64,000 nucleotides of DNA from Buttiauxella gaviniae (GCF_040786275.1 NZ_JBFMVT010000002.1:1550001-1614000), one strand, 5' to 3'. Numbered from the stretch's first letter, positions 51,035 through 62,885 are shown. The notes: generated from the sequence alone by a model not told the origin. Made by a program: numbers and translations.

Positions 51035-52468
51035 CTACAGCAAACGTTGGTACAGATCGCGGTAGGAGTGCGCCGCTACCTGCCAGCTAAAATCCATGCC
51101 CATGGCCTGACGCTGAACAAATCGCCACAGCGAAGGGCGAGACCACAACACGAAGGCACGCCGAATCGCTCTTAACAGCGACCAGGCATTACTGTCTTCA
51201 AACACAAATCCACTGGCGATACCGTCAGCCAGGTTTTCCAGCGAGCTATCAGAAACCGTATCCGCAAGCCCACCCGTGCGCCGCACCAGCGGCAACGTGC
51301 CATACTTCAGACCGTATAATTGCGTTAAACCACAGGGTTCAAATCGGCTCGGCACCAGAATCACATCCGCCCCGCCCATAATGCGGTGCGAGAAGGCTTC
51401 GTGATACCCGATTTGCACGCCCACCTGGCCCGGGTGCTCTGCCGCTGCTGCCAGGAAACCTTCCTGCAATACGGGGTCGCCCGCCCCAAGCAACGCTAAC
51501 TGCCCGCCTTGCTCGAGCAGCCCCGGCAGCGCTTCCAACACTAAATCCAACCCTTTCTGGCTGGTTAAACGGCTCACCACCGCAAACAGCGGGACTTTGT
51601 CGTTAACTTTTAAGCCCATCGCCACCTGCAACTGGCGCTTATTCTCAGCCTTCTCTTCCAGCGTATCGCGGGTGTAACGGGCGGCCAGAAGCAGGTCGTG
51701 CGCCGGGTCCCAGATTTTTTCATCCACGCCATTAAGGATGCCGGACAAGCGCCCTTCGCGATGGCGCTGGCGCAAAAGCCCTTCCATGCCATAGGCAAAC
51801 TGCGGCTCGGTTATCTCACGCGCATAGGTCGGGCTGACCGCCGTAATATGATCAGCATAGTAAAGGCCCGCTTTCAAGTACGAAATTTGACCGTTAAACT
51901 CCAGGCCGTTTATGTCGTAGAACGACCAGGGCAGATCAATTTCATTCATATGATGGGCGTAAAACAGCCCCTGATAAGCCAGGTTGTGGACGGTAAAAAC
52001 TGACTTTGCTGGCCGACCACGCGCTGCCAGATACGCCGGAACCAGGCCCGCGTGCCAGTCGTGAGCATGCACAATATCCGGATGCCAGAAGGGATCCAGG
52101 CCACATGCCATTTCAGCGCCCACCCAACCCAACAGCGCAAAACGGTGCACATTATCGGTGTAAGCAAACTGGTTAGTGTCGTGATACGGGCTGCCCGGGC
52201 GGTCGTACAAATGCGGTGCGTCAATGAGGTAAATTCCCACGCCGTTGAAATGACCATATAACAAAGTCATATGACCCGCGAAGGTGTCGCGATGCGCCAC
52301 AACCTGCGCATCGACGATCCCGCGACGAATGTCAGGGAAAGCGGGCAGTAAAACTCGCGTCTCAACACCGTCTGCAATTTGTGCCGCCGGAAGCGCGCCA
52401 AGGACATCCGCCAGGCCACCCGTTTTCAACAATGGAAAAATTTCAGAACATACATGTAAGACCTGCAT
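51035..52468 (-). CDS. glgA: GlgA glycogen synthase
   Basis: GT5 glycosyltransferase that adds glucose from ADP-glucose to glycogen. 477 residues, the usual length. The N-terminal ADP-glucose motif [13 protein letters not shown] (residues 15-27) and the C-terminal [17 protein letters not shown] with the catalytic Glu (about 377) are intact. It follows glgC after 107 bases, the widest gap inside the operon. Confidence 0.98.
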   Translation of the reverse strand: MQVLHVCSEIFPLLKTGGLADVLGALPAAQIADGVETRVLLPAFPDIRRGIVDAQVVAHRDTFAGHMTLLYGHFNGVGIYLIDAPHLYDRPGSPYHDTNQFAYTDNVHRFALLGWVGAEMACGLDPFWHPDIVHAHDWHAGLVPAYLAARGRPAKSVFTVHNLAYQGLFYAHHMNEIDLPWSFYDINGLEFNGQISYLKAGLYYADHITAVSPTYAREITEPQFAYGMEGLLRQRHREGRLSGILNGVDEKIWDPAHDLLLAARYTRDTLEEKAENKRQLQVAMGLKVNDKVPLFAVVSRLTSQKGLDLVLEALPGLLEQGGQLALLGAGDPVLQEGFLAAAAEHPGQVGVQIGYHEAFSHRIMGGADVILVPSRFEPCGLTQLYGLKYGTLPLVRRTGGLADTVSDSSLENLADGIASGFVFEDSNAWSLLRAIRRAFVLWSRPSLWRFVQRQAMGMDFSWQVAAHSYRDLYQRLL

Positions 52469-52575
52469 TATCGCTCCCGTGTGGAAAGTCGTCGCACGCT
52501 CTTGAATTAAACGTCAGGCGCGCCAAACGATAAAATGACACGCGCAGCATCCGCCGCGCGGAGGTCAATCAATTG

Positions 52576-53859
52576 TTAACCCGGCAGTTTGGCCAGCATT
52601 TCCCTTGTAACCAGCACAATGCCTTCTTCAGAACGATAGAAACGGCGCGCATCCTCTTCGGCATTTTCTCCCACCACCATGCCTTCAGGAATGACGCAGG
52701 CGCGGTCGATAATGCAACGACGCAAACGGCAAGAGCGCCCAACTTTGACATCAGGCAGCAGGACCGAAGAGTCAATGTTGCAGAACGAGTTGATGCGTAC
52801 GCGCGGGAACAGCACCGACTGCACGACAACCGAGCCGGAAATAATGCAGCCACCTGAAACCAACGAGTTCAGCGTCATGCCGTGGCTGCCGGAGCGGTCT
52901 TGCACAAATTTCGCGGGCGGCAGCGGTTCCATATGGGTGCGGATAGGCCATTCCTGGTCGTACATATCCAGCTCAGGTGTGACCGAGGCAAGGTCGAGAT
53001 TCGCCTTCCAGTAGGCTTCCAGCGTCCCGACATCACGCCAGTACGGCTCAGCATCCGGGTCAGACTGCACGCAAGAAAGTGGGAATGGGTGGGCAAACGC
53101 CTCGCCGGATTTCATGACGTACGGAATAATATCTTTCCCGAAATCATGGCTTGAGGCGTCGTCTTTGTCGTCGGCTTCTAGCAGCTCATACAGGTAATCT
53201 GCATCGAAAACGTAGATCCCCATGCTGGCGAGCGCTTTAGTGTCGTCACCCGGCATGGACGGGGGATTAGCCGGTTTCTCAACGAATTCGATAATTTTCT
53301 CTTCGCTATCAACCGCCATTACGCCAAATGCCGAGGCTTCATGGAGCGGCACAGGCATACATGCCACCGTGCAACGCGCGCCTTTTTCCACATGGTCAAT
53401 CAACATGCGCGAGTAATCTTGCTTATAGATATGGTCACCCGCGAGGATCACCACATACTCCGCTTTGTAGCGACGGATAATATCGAGGTTTTGCGTGACC
53501 GCATCCGCCGTGCCGCGATACCAGTTTTCACCGTGTACACGCTGCTGCGCCGGGAGCAAATCAACAAACTCGTTCATCTCTTCGCTGAAAAATGACCAGC
53601 CACGCTGGATATGCTGCACCAGAGTATGGGATTGATATTGGGTGATTACGCCGATACGGCGTATACCCGAGTTAATACAGTTCGACAGCGCAAAATCAAT
53701 GATACGAAACTTGCCACCGAAGTGAACGGCGGGCTTAGCGCGCGTTGAAGTTAAATCTTTCAATCGAGTACCACGCCCACCAGCCAGAATCAGGGCTACA
53801 GATTTATTTGGCAGTTGTCTTGCCAACATCAGAGGATCGTTCTTCTCAAACCTAACCAT
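52576..53859 (-). CDS. glgC: GlgC glucose-1-phosphate adenylyltransferase
   Basis: Makes ADP-glucose from ATP and glucose 1-phosphate, the regulated step of glycogen synthesis (activated by fructose 1,6-bisphosphate, inhibited by AMP). 427 residues. Nucleotide-binding [16 protein letters not shown] and the substrate-binding FVEKPANPP are present; a left-handed beta-helix domain ends the protein. The start at 53859 (MVRFEKND) follows GGAG by 8 bases; 20 more in-frame codons overlap the end of glgX and are probably not used. Confidence 0.97.
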   Translation of the reverse strand: MVRFEKNDPLMLARQLPNKSVALILAGGRGTRLKDLTSTRAKPAVHFGGKFRIIDFALSNCINSGIRRIGVITQYQSHTLVQHIQRGWSFFSEEMNEFVDLLPAQQRVHGENWYRGTADAVTQNLDIIRRYKAEYVVILAGDHIYKQDYSRMLIDHVEKGARCTVACMPVPLHEASAFGVMAVDSEEKIIEFVEKPANPPSMPGDDTKALASMGIYVFDADYLYELLEADDKDDASSHDFGKDIIPYVMKSGEAFAHPFPLSCVQSDPDAEPYWRDVGTLEAYWKANLDLASVTPELDMYDQEWPIRTHMEPLPPAKFVQDRSGSHGMTLNSLVSGGCIISGSVVVQSVLFPRVRINSFCNIDSSVLLPDVKVGRSCRLRRCIIDRACVIPEGMVVGENAEEDARRFYRSEEGIVLVTREMLAKLPG

Positions 53860-53873
53860 GACTGACTCCTTTT

Positions 53874-55856
53874 TTATGACTTCTGGAATACGCATACTCC
53901 GTGCGCTGGACCATGCCATACAGCCATCACCACCGGGTTGTCCTCACCGGCAAACGGAGGAATAGCACGCCATTCCCCTTCAGGTAGTACGATGTCAGCC
54001 AATTCTTCGGTGGCGTTAATCGTAATAAGCCAACGTTCTGAAAGCTGGATTTGCAGGCGGTGAATCCCGTTCTGCCACTCGTCAGCACTCAGAGGCTGTG
54101 CCTCTTTATTCCACCAACGAACATTGTCATCACCTTCCTTCCACCAGCTATTCCGGGTAAGGGCCGGAATCGTCTTGCGGAGATGAATCAATGCCGCGGT
54201 AAATGTGGTTAAGCCATCGTTACAATGTTCCCAGTCAAGCCATGTCAGTTGGTTATCCTGGCAATAGGCATTGTTGTTACCGTGCTGGCTATGACCGTGT
54301 TCGTCCCCGGCCAGAAGCATCGGCGTCCCCTGAGAAAGCAGTAACGATGTGAGCAAGGCGTGAACGCTGTCGCGCCGCCGTTCTTTGATATTTAGCGAGG
54401 CTTCCAGCCCCTCAAATCCATAGTTATTGCTGTAATTATTATTGGTTCCGTCGCGGTTATCTTCGCCGTTGGCTTCATTGTGTTTTTGATTGAAGCTGAC
54501 ACAATCGCGCAGCGTGAAACCGTCATGGGCAGTGATCAAATTGATGCTGGTCGAAGGGCGACGATCGCCATGCTGGTAAACATCGCTTGATCCCGCAAAA
54601 CGGCACGCAAATCCCCCTAACGATAAATCTTGTCGCAACCAGAAACGGCGCATACCGTCACGAAAATGATCGTTCCACTCCGCAAATAGCGGCGGATAAT
54701 TCCCCACCTGGTACCCACCGGCGCCGATATCCCACGGTTCAGCGATCAATTTTATTTGCGACAACACAGGATCGTTTTTGATCGCCTCAAACAGCGGCGC
54801 ATCCTGCCGAAACTCCGGTGTGCGCCCCATAACGGAAGCCAGATCGAAGCGGAAACCATCCACATGGCAGCTATCGACCCAATAGCGCAGGCAATCCACA
54901 ACCTGCGCAACCACACCTGGCGTGCTCAAATTCAACGTGTTACCGCAGCCCGTCCAGTTCTGGTAATCACCATTGTCCATTAACCAATAATAGCTACGGT
55001 TATCGATTCCGCTCAGTGAGAGGGTCGGCCCGTCGCGATCAAGTTCGGCGCTGTGGTTAAGAACGATATCCAGGATCACTTCGATACCCGCGGCGTGCAG
55101 GGCTTTCACGGCCCCGCGCAGCTCGTTAGCCGCTGCCAGCGGATCGTGATTTATTGCGTAATAACCTTCGGCGGCGTAAAACGAGCGCGGGTTATAGCCC
55201 CAATAATTACTGAGCCCCAAATGCGCGACACGCGGCTCGGTAATAAAATGCGCCACCGGCAGCAGCTCCAGCGCGGTAATCCCCAGCCGCTTGAAATAGT
55301 TAATCATGACCGGATGGCCGAGCGCGGCATAGGTTCCCCGCAGCTCTTGCGGGATTTCGGGATGCAGCAGAGTCAGGCCACGCACATGCGCTTCGTAAAT
55401 AACGGTATCACCCCACGGCGTGCGCGGGTGCTCGTCAGCTTCCCAGTCGAATTTGTCCTGCACCACCACGCATTTCGCCATGTGCGGCGCACTGTCTTCC
55501 AGGTTCGGCTCGTCATAACCCCCGTGCAGATGGGGATGGTTATCCACGCCTCCCACCACGACCCGCGCGCAGGGGTCGAGCAACAGTTTTGCCGGGTTAA
55601 AACGATGGCCGTTTTGCGGCTCCCACGGGCCGTGAACGCGGTAGCCGTACTTCAGGCCTGGTTTTGCATTGGGCAGATAACCGTGCCAGATATCACCGGT
55701 ACGCATCGGTAAGTCGTACCGGAGTTCGTGGCCGTTTTCATCAAAAACACACAGCTCAACTTTATGCGCATTGGCGGAGAACAGCGTGAAATTCACCCCT
55801 CGCCCGTCATAATGCGAGCCATACGGCGCGGAGTTTCCGGCGTGCAATAGCGTCAT
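53874..55856 (-). CDS. glgX: GlgX glycogen debranching enzyme
   Basis: GH13 isoamylase-type enzyme that hydrolyses the alpha-1,6 branches left by GlgP. 660 residues, near the recalled 657. An N-terminal CBM48-like domain precedes the barrel; the nucleophile is in [14 protein letters not shown], the acid in LIAEPWDIG and the third Asp in TAHDGFTL. The start at 55856 (MTLLHAG) forms an ATGA overlap with glgB. Confidence 0.96.
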   Translation of the reverse strand: MTLLHAGNSAPYGSHYDGRGVNFTLFSANAHKVELCVFDENGHELRYDLPMRTGDIWHGYLPNAKPGLKYGYRVHGPWEPQNGHRFNPAKLLLDPCARVVVGGVDNHPHLHGGYDEPNLEDSAPHMAKCVVVQDKFDWEADEHPRTPWGDTVIYEAHVRGLTLLHPEIPQELRGTYAALGHPVMINYFKRLGITALELLPVAHFITEPRVAHLGLSNYWGYNPRSFYAAEGYYAINHDPLAAANELRGAVKALHAAGIEVILDIVLNHSAELDRDGPTLSLSGIDNRSYYWLMDNGDYQNWTGCGNTLNLSTPGVVAQVVDCLRYWVDSCHVDGFRFDLASVMGRTPEFRQDAPLFEAIKNDPVLSQIKLIAEPWDIGAGGYQVGNYPPLFAEWNDHFRDGMRRFWLRQDLSLGGFACRFAGSSDVYQHGDRRPSTSINLITAHDGFTLRDCVSFNQKHNEANGEDNRDGTNNNYSNNYGFEGLEASLNIKERRRDSVHALLTSLLLSQGTPMLLAGDEHGHSQHGNNNAYCQDNQLTWLDWEHCNDGLTTFTAALIHLRKTIPALTRNSWWKEGDDNVRWWNKEAQPLSADEWQNGIHRLQIQLSERWLITINATEELADIVLPEGEWRAIPPFAGEDNPVVMAVWHGPAHGVCVFQKS

Positions 55857-58042
55857 TCCCCTCCCTCCCGTACCAGCCAAATCGTGGCGAGCGGCGGCAG
55901 CGTCAGATTCAGGGAATGTTCGCGCCCGTGGCTTGGAATAGCGTCGCTATGCACCGCCCCGCTATTCCCGGTATTACTGCCGTGATAATGCATGGAGTCA
56001 GTATTTAACTCTTCGCGCCAGCGGCCCGGCTGGTTAATGCCAAAGCGATAGTTGTAGCGCGGCACCGGCGTAAAGTTACTGGCAACGATAATTTCATTGC
56101 CCTTCGAATCGCGGCGCACAAAAATAAATACCGAGTTAACGTGGTCTTCAACCACCAGCCATTCAAAACCGTAGCTGTCAAAATCCAGCTCATGCATCGG
56201 GGCATGGTGACGGTAAGTATGGTTCAAATCGCGCACCAGGCGCTGCACACCGTGGTGCCAGTTGTCGCCGCCTTCCAGCAGATGCCAGTCGAGGCTGCTG
56301 TCGTGATTCCACTCCCGCCCCTGGGCGAACTCATTTCCCATAAAGAGTAATTTCTTGCCGGGGAAAGCCCACATCCAGCCGTAGTAGGCGCGCAGGTTGG
56401 CGAATTTCTGCCAGGCGTCGCCCGGCATGCGATCGAGAATGGATTTTTTACCGTGCACCACTTCGTCGTGTGACAGCGGCAAAACGAAGTTTTCGGTGCT
56501 GTTGTAGAGCATGCCGAAGGTCATTTTGTCGTGATGGTACTGGCGGTGAATAGGGTCGAGTTTCATGTAATCGAGGGTGTCGTGCATCCAGCCGAGGTTC
56601 CATTTAAACCAGAAACCCAGGCCTCCCATCGACGGTGGGCGCGACACGCCCGTAAAATCGGTCGACTCTTCCGCCATGGTGACCGCACCCGGCGTTTGCT
56701 CGCCGATAATCCGGTTGGTGTTTCGCAGGAACTCGATCGCTTCAAGGTTTTCACGCCCGCCTTTATCGTTCGGGATCCACTCCCCAGGCAGGCGGCTGTA
56801 GTCGCGGTAAATCATCGACGCCACCGCATCAACGCGTAAACCGTCAATGCCGAAGCGCTCAATCCAGTAGAGCGCATTGCCCACCAGATAGTTGCTCACT
56901 TCACGCCGCCCGTAGTTATAAATCAGCGTGTTCCAGTCCTGGTGATAGCCTTCGCGCGGGTCGCCGTGTTCGTACAGCGAGGTGCCGTCGAATTTCGCCA
57001 GACCCGCATCGTCCGTCGGGAAGTGGCCAGGCACCCAATCAAGCAGCACATTCAGGCCCGCAGCGTGCGCGGCGTTAATAAAGTAGCGGAAGTCTTCACG
57101 CGTGCCGAAACGGCGTGTCGGGGCGTACAGGCCCTGTGGCTGGTAGCCCCAGCTCCCATCAAACGGGTGTTCGTTAATTGGCAGCAGTTCGAGGTGCGTA
57201 AAACCCATTTCTTTGACATACGGCACCAGTTGATCCGCCAATTCGCGGTAGCTGAGCCAGAAATTGTTGTCGGCATGGCGACGCCATGACCCGAGATGCA
57301 CTTCATAAATTGAAATCGGTTGGTCAAAACCGTTGGCACGCTGGCGTGCGGGGCTAAGCGTGGTTTTCTCCGGTAGCCCGCAAATCAGCGATGCAGTTTC
57401 CGGGCGCATCTGCGATTCAAACGCGTACGGGTCAGCCTTCAGGCGCAGATGCCCATCGGTATCAATCAGCTCGAATTTGTATAACTGCCCAGGATGAGCG
57501 CCGGGAATAAAGAGTTCCCAGATGCCGCTTTCACGACGCAAACGCATCGGGTGGCGACGACCATCCCAATAGTTGAACTGACCCACCACGGAAACGCGAC
57601 GGGCGTTAGGCGCCCATACAGAAAAGCGCGTTCCGGTTACACCGTCCATCGTATCGGCGTGTGCGCCGAGCGTTTCATAGGGGCGTAAATGCGTGCCTTC
57701 GGAGAGCAACCAGCTATCCATTTCCTGAATCAGTGGCCCAAAGCGATACGGATCATCAATCAGATTTTCATGACCGTGCCAGACGACGGCCAATTGGTAA
57801 CGGAAGAGATTTTTACGACGGGGGATCACCCCACAAAAGAAACCACGTGAATCAATACAATCCAGCTTACCGACCTTCCCACCTGTTTTAGGTTCGATAA
57901 CCCATACTTCTGTAGCGTCGGGTAACAGGGCGCGAACTTCCAGCCCGGCTTCCGTTTTATGCATTCCCAGTAGCGAAAAAGGATCGGCAAAATGACCCGC
58001 AATTAGCGCATTTATCACGTCTTTATCTGGATGAACAGACAT
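55853..58042 (-). CDS. glgB: GlgB 1,4-alpha-glucan branching enzyme
   Basis: GH13 enzyme that introduces alpha-1,6 branches in glycogen. 729 residues (728 in E. coli). Two N-terminal beta domains (CBM48) are followed by the barrel with [18 protein letters not shown] (nucleophile), AEESTDF (acid) and [10 protein letters not shown]. The start at 58042 ([13 protein letters not shown]) fits the family; its Shine-Dalgarno is modest. It heads the glg operon, and the promoter lies in the 221-bp gap after asd. Confidence 0.97.
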   Translation of the reverse strand: MSVHPDKDVINALIAGHFADPFSLLGMHKTEAGLEVRALLPDATEVWVIEPKTGGKVGKLDCIDSRGFFCGVIPRRKNLFRYQLAVVWHGHENLIDDPYRFGPLIQEMDSWLLSEGTHLRPYETLGAHADTMDGVTGTRFSVWAPNARRVSVVGQFNYWDGRRHPMRLRRESGIWELFIPGAHPGQLYKFELIDTDGHLRLKADPYAFESQMRPETASLICGLPEKTTLSPARQRANGFDQPISIYEVHLGSWRRHADNNFWLSYRELADQLVPYVKEMGFTHLELLPINEHPFDGSWGYQPQGLYAPTRRFGTREDFRYFINAAHAAGLNVLLDWVPGHFPTDDAGLAKFDGTSLYEHGDPREGYHQDWNTLIYNYGRREVSNYLVGNALYWIERFGIDGLRVDAVASMIYRDYSRLPGEWIPNDKGGRENLEAIEFLRNTNRIIGEQTPGAVTMAEESTDFTGVSRPPSMGGLGFWFKWNLGWMHDTLDYMKLDPIHRQYHHDKMTFGMLYNSTENFVLPLSHDEVVHGKKSILDRMPGDAWQKFANLRAYYGWMWAFPGKKLLFMGNEFAQGREWNHDSSLDWHLLEGGDNWHHGVQRLVRDLNHTYRHHAPMHELDFDSYGFEWLVVEDHVNSVFIFVRRDSKGNEIIVASNFTPVPRYNYRFGINQPGRWREELNTDSMHYHGSNTGNSGAVHSDAIPSHGREHSLNLTLPPLATIWLVREGGE

Positions 58043-58220
58043 GGCATTCGTCCCGTTTTTTTTATGTGACCCCAACAGGCAGCGTAATCATTAACTCCTG
58101 TAAGCTGCTCTGCCCAAAAAACCTGGCAAGGCGATTTTCATCGCCCTTGATAAAGCATAGCCAACGCGCTGTTTTGCTCCCGAAAATTAATTAATGACGC
58201 ATACATTCCTTGTATGAGGC

Positions 58221-58249
58221 AAAAAAAAAGGGGCTGCAATGCCCCTTGT
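58221..58249 (-). terminator. Terminator after asd
   Basis: On the minus strand, AAGGGGCATTGCAGCCCC followed by nine T residues: stem GGGGC/GCCCC and a strong T-run, 15 bases past the asd stop. Confidence 0.85.
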
Positions 58250-58263
58250 GTGTGTAAGTGTAA

Positions 58264-59370
58264 TTATGCGAGCAAGCGCAGCATTCTTCGCAATGGCTCT
58301 GCGGCACCCCACAGTAACTGGTCGCCAACGGTAAAGGCAGACAGGTACTCAGGGCCCATATTCAGTTTACGCAAACGCCCAACTGGCGTGGTAAGCGTGC
58401 CGGTCACCGCCGCAGGCGTTAGCTCGCGCATCGTGATATCACGATCGTTCGGCACCACTTTCACCCAATCGTTATGCCCCGCCAGCATGGATTCGATGGT
58501 TGGCAGAGAGACATCTTTTTTCAGTTTGATAGTGAATGCCTGGCTGTGGCAGCGCAGTGCGCCAACGCGAACACACAGGCCATCAACAGGAATCACGGTG
58601 CGGGTATTCAGAATTTTGTTCGTCTCAGCCTGGCCTTTCCACTCTTCGCGGGTCTGGCCGTTATCACGCTGTTTGTCGATCCACGGGATCAGGCTGCCGG
58701 CCAAAGGCACACCGAAGTTATCCGTTGGCAGGCTGCCGCTACGCGCAAGATCGGTTACTTTGCGTTCGATGCTCAAAATAGCAGACGCCGGGTCGGAGAG
58801 TTCGCTGGCAACGTGGCTATGCAGTTGGCCCATCTGGGTCAGCAGTTCACGCATATGACGCGCGCCGCCGCCGGATGCTGCCTGGTAAGTCGCAACGGAA
58901 ACCCAATCAACGAGGTCGTTAGCAAACAGGCCGCCGAGGGACATCAGCATCAGGCTGACTGTGCAGTTACCGCCCACAAAGGTTTTCACGCCGTTGTTCA
59001 GACCTTCCTGAATAACGTGCTGGTTTACCGGGTCGAGGATGATAATCGCGTCATCTTTCATGCGCAGGGAAGAGGCCGCATCAATCCAGTAACCTTGCCA
59101 GCCGCTTTCACGAAGCTTTGGATAGATTTCGTTGGTATAATCGCCGCCCTGGCAGGTGATGATAATGTCCAGCGCCTTCAACGCTTCCAGATCATACGCG
59201 TCTTGCAGTGTGCCATTGTTCTGGCCTGCAAAAGACGGGGCCGCAAGGCCTAACTGAGAAGTGGAGAAGAAAACCGGACGAATGGCGTCAAAATCACGTT
59301 CCTCGACCATGCGTTGCATGAGAACGGAACCGACCATACCGCGCCAACCGATAAAACCAACATTTTTCAT
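58264..59370 (-). CDS. asd: Asd aspartate-semialdehyde dehydrogenase
   Basis: NADPH-dependent reduction of aspartyl phosphate to aspartate semialdehyde, the branch point for lysine, diaminopimelate, methionine and threonine. 368 residues. NADP motif [10 protein letters not shown] at residues 6-15, active-site Cys in [10 protein letters not shown] (about 136) and the substrate-binding Arg/His segment near [16 protein letters not shown]. Start at 59370 (MKNVGFIGW). Transcribed alone, upstream of glgB, divergent from yhgN. Confidence 0.98.
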   Translation of the reverse strand: MKNVGFIGWRGMVGSVLMQRMVEERDFDAIRPVFFSTSQLGLAAPSFAGQNNGTLQDAYDLEALKALDIIITCQGGDYTNEIYPKLRESGWQGYWIDAASSLRMKDDAIIILDPVNQHVIQEGLNNGVKTFVGGNCTVSLMLMSLGGLFANDLVDWVSVATYQAASGGGARHMRELLTQMGQLHSHVASELSDPASAILSIERKVTDLARSGSLPTDNFGVPLAGSLIPWIDKQRDNGQTREEWKGQAETNKILNTRTVIPVDGLCVRVGALRCHSQAFTIKLKKDVSLPTIESMLAGHNDWVKVVPNDRDITMRELTPAAVTGTLTTPVGRLRKLNMGPEYLSAFTVGDQLLWGAAEPLRRMLRLLA

Positions 59371-59512
59371 AGCGACTAATCCTGCGGGGGTTTGCATTGT
59401 GTGCGTTAATTGGAATTACCGTCCACATTACAAAATGCAGCCAAAGTCGCAAGTGAAATTAATCAATGATATGCAAGCTATTAGAAATACAGCTTATTAG
59501 AGAAAACCATTC

Positions 59513-60106
59513 ATGACCGAAATCATTTCTGCGGCAGTATTGTTAATCCTGATTATGGACCCGTTGGGAAACCTGCCGATTTTTATGTCAGTGCTCAAGC
59601 ATACCGAGCCGAAGCGTCGCCGGGCCATCATGATCCGCGAACTGCTTATTGCGCTGATTATCATGCTGATTTTCCTGTTTGCCGGGGAAAAAATTCTCGC
59701 ATTCCTTAACCTGCGCGCAGAGAGCGTCTCGATTTCCGGCGGGATAATTCTCTTCCTGATTGCGATTAAAATGATCTTCCCAAGCCACGAAGGGAACGCA
59801 TCGGGCCTGCCTGCGGGTGAAGAGCCGTTTATCGTGCCACTGGCGATCCCCCTCGTTGCCGGGCCAACGCTTCTGGCAACGTTAATGCTGTTATCGCACC
59901 AGTATCCGAACCAGATGGGGCATTTAGTCGCAGCTCTGCTGCTGGCCTGGGGCGGCACCGTGGCCATTTTGCTGCAATCGTCTTTGTTCCTGCGCCTGCT
60001 GGGCGAGAAAGGCGTGAACGCGCTGGAGCGTTTAATGGGGCTGGTGCTGGTGATGCTGGCGACCCAAATGTTCCTGGACGGCCTGCGGATCTGGATGAAG
60101 GGATAA
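59513..60106 (+). CDS. yhgN: YhgN, MarC-family inner-membrane protein
   Basis: 197-residue polytopic membrane protein of the MarC/UPF0056 family with six predicted helices; function unknown. Conserved family features are LLILIMDPLGNLPIF near the N-terminus and PLAIPLVAGPTLLATLM in the middle. Length equals E. coli YhgN. It is followed by REP-like repeats and the convergent yicI; in K-12 gntU lies there. Confidence 0.94.
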   Translation: MTEIISAAVLLILIMDPLGNLPIFMSVLKHTEPKRRRAIMIRELLIALIIMLIFLFAGEKILAFLNLRAESVSISGGIILFLIAIKMIFPSHEGNASGLPAGEEPFIVPLAIPLVAGPTLLATLMLLSHQYPNQMGHLVAALLLAWGGTVAILLQSSLFLRLLGEKGVNALERLMGLVLVMLATQMFLDGLRIWMKG

Positions 60107-60109
60107 TCT

Positions 60110-60180
60110 GTTGATTCCCTCTCCCTGTGGGAGAGGGCCAACCGTTGTAGGGCGGGCAAGCGCAAGCGCCCCCGCCACAA
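60110..60180. repeat. REP-like palindromes between yhgN and yicI
   Basis: CCCTCTCCCTGTGGGAGAGGG (60118-60137) and GTAGGGCGGGCAAGCGCAAG...GCCCCCGCC (60147-60176). Both types recur in the window. They lie at the junction where the gene order departs from E. coli. Confidence 0.72.
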
Positions 60181-60183
60181 AAA

Positions 60184-62508
60184 CTAAAGCTCGATAACCA
60201 ATCCCGCCGCGTGCGAATCCGGCGTAATCACCACGCCCTGCTCGCCCGCCGCACTCTTACCTTGCTTCACACCTTTCACGCTGCTGATATTGCGCAGACA
60301 CAGCGTCCAGTCTTTTGCCTGGCCGTCGCCCTGAACCGTCAGCGCGTTGCCTTCGCGCTTAACTTTCAGCGTAAAGATAACTGAGCCGTCCGCCGCCGGG
60401 ACTTCGCAAACCGCTTCACGTCCATCATCCAGGTTAAATAGCTGGAAGGCGGTGCCTTCGTGCCAGGCGTAATCCGGCTTCTGGTCGTTATTGCCGAGCG
60501 CTAACAGCGTGTTGTCACGCACATAAACCGGCAGGCTCTGGAAATCGTGTTTCTCTTTATGCCAGCGGCTGCCCTGCGCTTCATGGTTAGAGAACAGATG
60601 CGTCCAGCAGCCTTCCGGCAGATAGAACTGCACATCGCCCGCCTCCGAGAACACCGGCGCCACCATCACGGAATCCCCCAGCATGTACTGGCGGTCAAGA
60701 TAATCGCAGCCCGGATCGTCCGGGAACTCCAGCATCATGGCGCGCATCATCGGCGTACCGAACTCCGCCGCGTAGGCCGCCTGGCGATATAGATACGGCA
60801 TCATGCGTGATTTCCACTGCGTGAAGTGGCGCACCACATCGCAGGCTTCATCGTCATACGCCCATGGCACACGGTAAGATTTGCTGCCGTGCAGGCGGCT
60901 GTGGCTGGAGAGCAACCCGAACGCACACCAGCGTTTGTAGACATGTGCAGGCGCGGTGTTTTCAAAGCCGCCGATGTCGTGGCTCCAGAAGCCGAAGCCG
61001 GACATCCCAAGCGACAGCCCGCCGCGCAGGCTTTCCGCCATCGACTCATAGTTGGCGTAGCAGTCACCGCCCCAGTGAACCGGGAACTGTTGTGCCCCCA
61101 CGGACGCCGAGCGAGCAAACAGCACCGCTTCTTCATCGCCGAGTTCCTGTTTCAGGACGTTCCACACCAGCTCGTTATAGATGAACGCGTAGTGGTTGTG
61201 CATTTTTTGCGGGTCGGAACCATCGTGCCACACCACGTCCGTTGGAATACGCTCGCCGAAATCGGTTTTAAAGCAGTCCACACCCATGCGCACCAGGCGT
61301 TTCAGGTGGCCCGCATACCAGTCGCACGCCGCCGGATTGGTGAAATCAACAATCGCCTGGCCCGGCTGCCATTTATCCCACTGCCACACCGCGCCGTTCG
61401 GGCGTTTGAGGAGATAACCTTTTTCCATGCCTTCGTGGAACAGCGGGGATTTCTGGCCGATGTACGGGTTTATCCAGACGCAGATTTTCAGGCCGCGCGC
61501 TTTCAGGCGTTTCAGCATCCCTTCCGGGTCAGGGAACGTCACCGGATCCCACTCAAAATCACACCACTGGAAGGCTTTCATCCAGAAGCAGTCGAAGTGG
61601 AAAACATGCAGCGGCAGGTTGCGTTCCGCCATACCGTCGATAAAGCTGTTGACCGTCGCTTCGTCGTAGTTGGTGGTAAATGAAGTGGTGAGCCACAGGC
61701 CAAACGACCATGCTGGCGGCAGCGCCGGGCGGCCGGTGAAGCGTGTGTAACGGTCAAGCACCGCTTTCGGCGTTGGGCCGTCGATCACAAAGTATTCGAG
61801 GTATTCGCCTTCCACGCTGAACTGCACTTTGGAGACTTTTTCGGAACCGACTTCAAAGGAGACGCATTCGGGATGGTTCACCAGCACGCCGTAGCCACGG
61901 TTGGTGAGGTAGAACGGAATGTTTTTGTAGGATTGCTCGGTGCTGGTGCCGCCGTCGCGGTTCCAGGTTTCCACCGTCTGGCCGTTTTTCACCAGCGCAG
62001 TGAAGCGTTCGCCCAGGCCATAAACCGTTTCGCCGACGCCCAAATCCAGGCGCTCGAACATATGCGTATTCCCGGTATTGGCATCCTGCACGTAGCCGTT
62101 ATTTTTCACCGCACTGCCGGTGATGCGCACGCCATCGCGCAGGAAATCCAGCGCCCAGTCGTTGCCTTTGGTGACGCGCACCGCCAGGTTGCCGCTTTTC
62201 AACTCGGCAAATTCAGCGGTGTTTTGCATCTCAACTTTTACGTCTTTGAGCACATTAAGCGGATAGTGTGGGCCGTTGTTTAACGCGCCCTGGAAATGTT
62301 CGATGCGCACGCCGACCACGCCTTCCTGCGGCGAGAAGAAACGCAGCGTAAACAGCGGCGTATCAAGCTGGTTGCCACGTTCGCGGACGTCCTTCATCCC
62401 CGCGTACACCACCATTTCGTTCCCGCGCGGCTCCACGTCGAACACTTGAATCGGGTGAATCAACGCAAGCCCCGGCTGAATAAGCCAGTTACCGTCACTA
62501 ATTTTCAT
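60184..62508 (-). CDS. yicI: YicI alpha-xylosidase (GH31)
   Basis: Releases xylose from alpha-1,6-xylosides such as isoprimeverose; cytoplasmic GH31 enzyme. 774 residues (772 in E. coli). An N-terminal beta-sandwich precedes the barrel; the nucleophile Asp is in [14 protein letters not shown] (about 416), the acid/base Asp in [13 protein letters not shown] (about 482), and the [14 protein letters not shown] substrate loop is present. AAGGA lies 7 bases before the ATG. In K-12 it pairs with the symporter gene yicJ, which is absent here, so substrate must enter by another route. Confidence 0.96.
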   Translation of the reverse strand: MKISDGNWLIQPGLALIHPIQVFDVEPRGNEMVVYAGMKDVRERGNQLDTPLFTLRFFSPQEGVVGVRIEHFQGALNNGPHYPLNVLKDVKVEMQNTAEFAELKSGNLAVRVTKGNDWALDFLRDGVRITGSAVKNNGYVQDANTGNTHMFERLDLGVGETVYGLGERFTALVKNGQTVETWNRDGGTSTEQSYKNIPFYLTNRGYGVLVNHPECVSFEVGSEKVSKVQFSVEGEYLEYFVIDGPTPKAVLDRYTRFTGRPALPPAWSFGLWLTTSFTTNYDEATVNSFIDGMAERNLPLHVFHFDCFWMKAFQWCDFEWDPVTFPDPEGMLKRLKARGLKICVWINPYIGQKSPLFHEGMEKGYLLKRPNGAVWQWDKWQPGQAIVDFTNPAACDWYAGHLKRLVRMGVDCFKTDFGERIPTDVVWHDGSDPQKMHNHYAFIYNELVWNVLKQELGDEEAVLFARSASVGAQQFPVHWGGDCYANYESMAESLRGGLSLGMSGFGFWSHDIGGFENTAPAHVYKRWCAFGLLSSHSRLHGSKSYRVPWAYDDEACDVVRHFTQWKSRMMPYLYRQAAYAAEFGTPMMRAMMLEFPDDPGCDYLDRQYMLGDSVMVAPVFSEAGDVQFYLPEGCWTHLFSNHEAQGSRWHKEKHDFQSLPVYVRDNTLLALGNNDQKPDYAWHEGTAFQLFNLDDGREAVCEVPAADGSVIFTLKVKREGNALTVQGDGQAKDWTLCLRNISSVKGVKQGKSAAGEQGVVITPDSHAAGLVIEL

Positions 62509-62579
62509 AATGCAGTCCTTTGAATGCTGGAATGTAGATTTCTACGGTTTTAAAGCATCGGGGACAGGGCGTGAATTCT

Positions 62580-62600
62580 GTAATCTCGTTATCAGATTAC
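62580..62600. promoter_or_regulatory. Inverted repeat upstream of yicI, possible operator
   Basis: GTAATCT-cgttatc-AGATTAC, perfect 7-bp arms with a 7-base spacer, 72 bases before the yicI start. Size and symmetry fit a repressor or activator site; the cognate regulator is not in the window. Confidence 0.35.
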
Positions 62601-62753
62601 GATTCTTGATAAGTGTGAGCGGAGTCGCTCTCTCAAAGGGATCAGAAATGCTAAACGCGTGGATTGTGAACGATTTAATTGATCAGGCTAATGGTTTCAG
62701 TGAAATGATTGGCGAAAGGGAAAACCATTGTTTGGTACCGGCGAGAAACCAGG

Positions 62754-62759
62754 TATACT
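62754..62759 (+). promoter_or_regulatory. selC promoter -10
   Basis: TATACT matches the sigma-70 -10 at 5 of 6; TTGGTA (62732-62737) at a 16-base spacer is the likely -35. The start would fall about 25 bases before the tRNA. Confidence 0.55.
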
Positions 62760-62790
62760 GCGCACCGCCTCCATGTAGCAATCGAGGCCA

Positions 62791-62885
62791 GGAAGATCGT
62801 CGTCTCCGGTGAGGCGGCTGGACTTCAACTCCAGTTGGTGCCGCCAGCGGTGCCGGGCAGGTTCGACTCCTGTGATCTTCCGCCA
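62791..62885 (+). tRNA. selC: tRNA-Sec (UCA anticodon)
   Basis: 95-nt selenocysteine tRNA with encoded CCA. Acceptor arms GGAAGATC/GATCTTCC give the 8-bp stem special to tRNA-Sec. The anticodon loop is CTTCAAC with TCA, the variable arm is long (GGTGCCG-ccag-CGGTGCC), and the T arm is GGCAGGTTCGACTCCTG. I recall E. coli selC as nearly identical, with CTTCAAA in the loop and GGGGCCG/CGGTCCC in the variable arm. selC is a frequent integration site for genomic islands, and AT-rich DNA begins right after its 3' end. Confidence 0.97.

Noticed and set aside
55053..55712. 219-codon open frame on the plus strand opposite glgX
   Set aside because: Antisense to a well-conserved GH13 gene; no recognisable motif or ribosome-binding site.
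60826..61683. 285-codon open frame on the plus strand opposite yicI
   Set aside because: Antisense shadow of a long GC-rich gene; no domain features, arginine/histidine/alanine-rich composition typical of such shadows.
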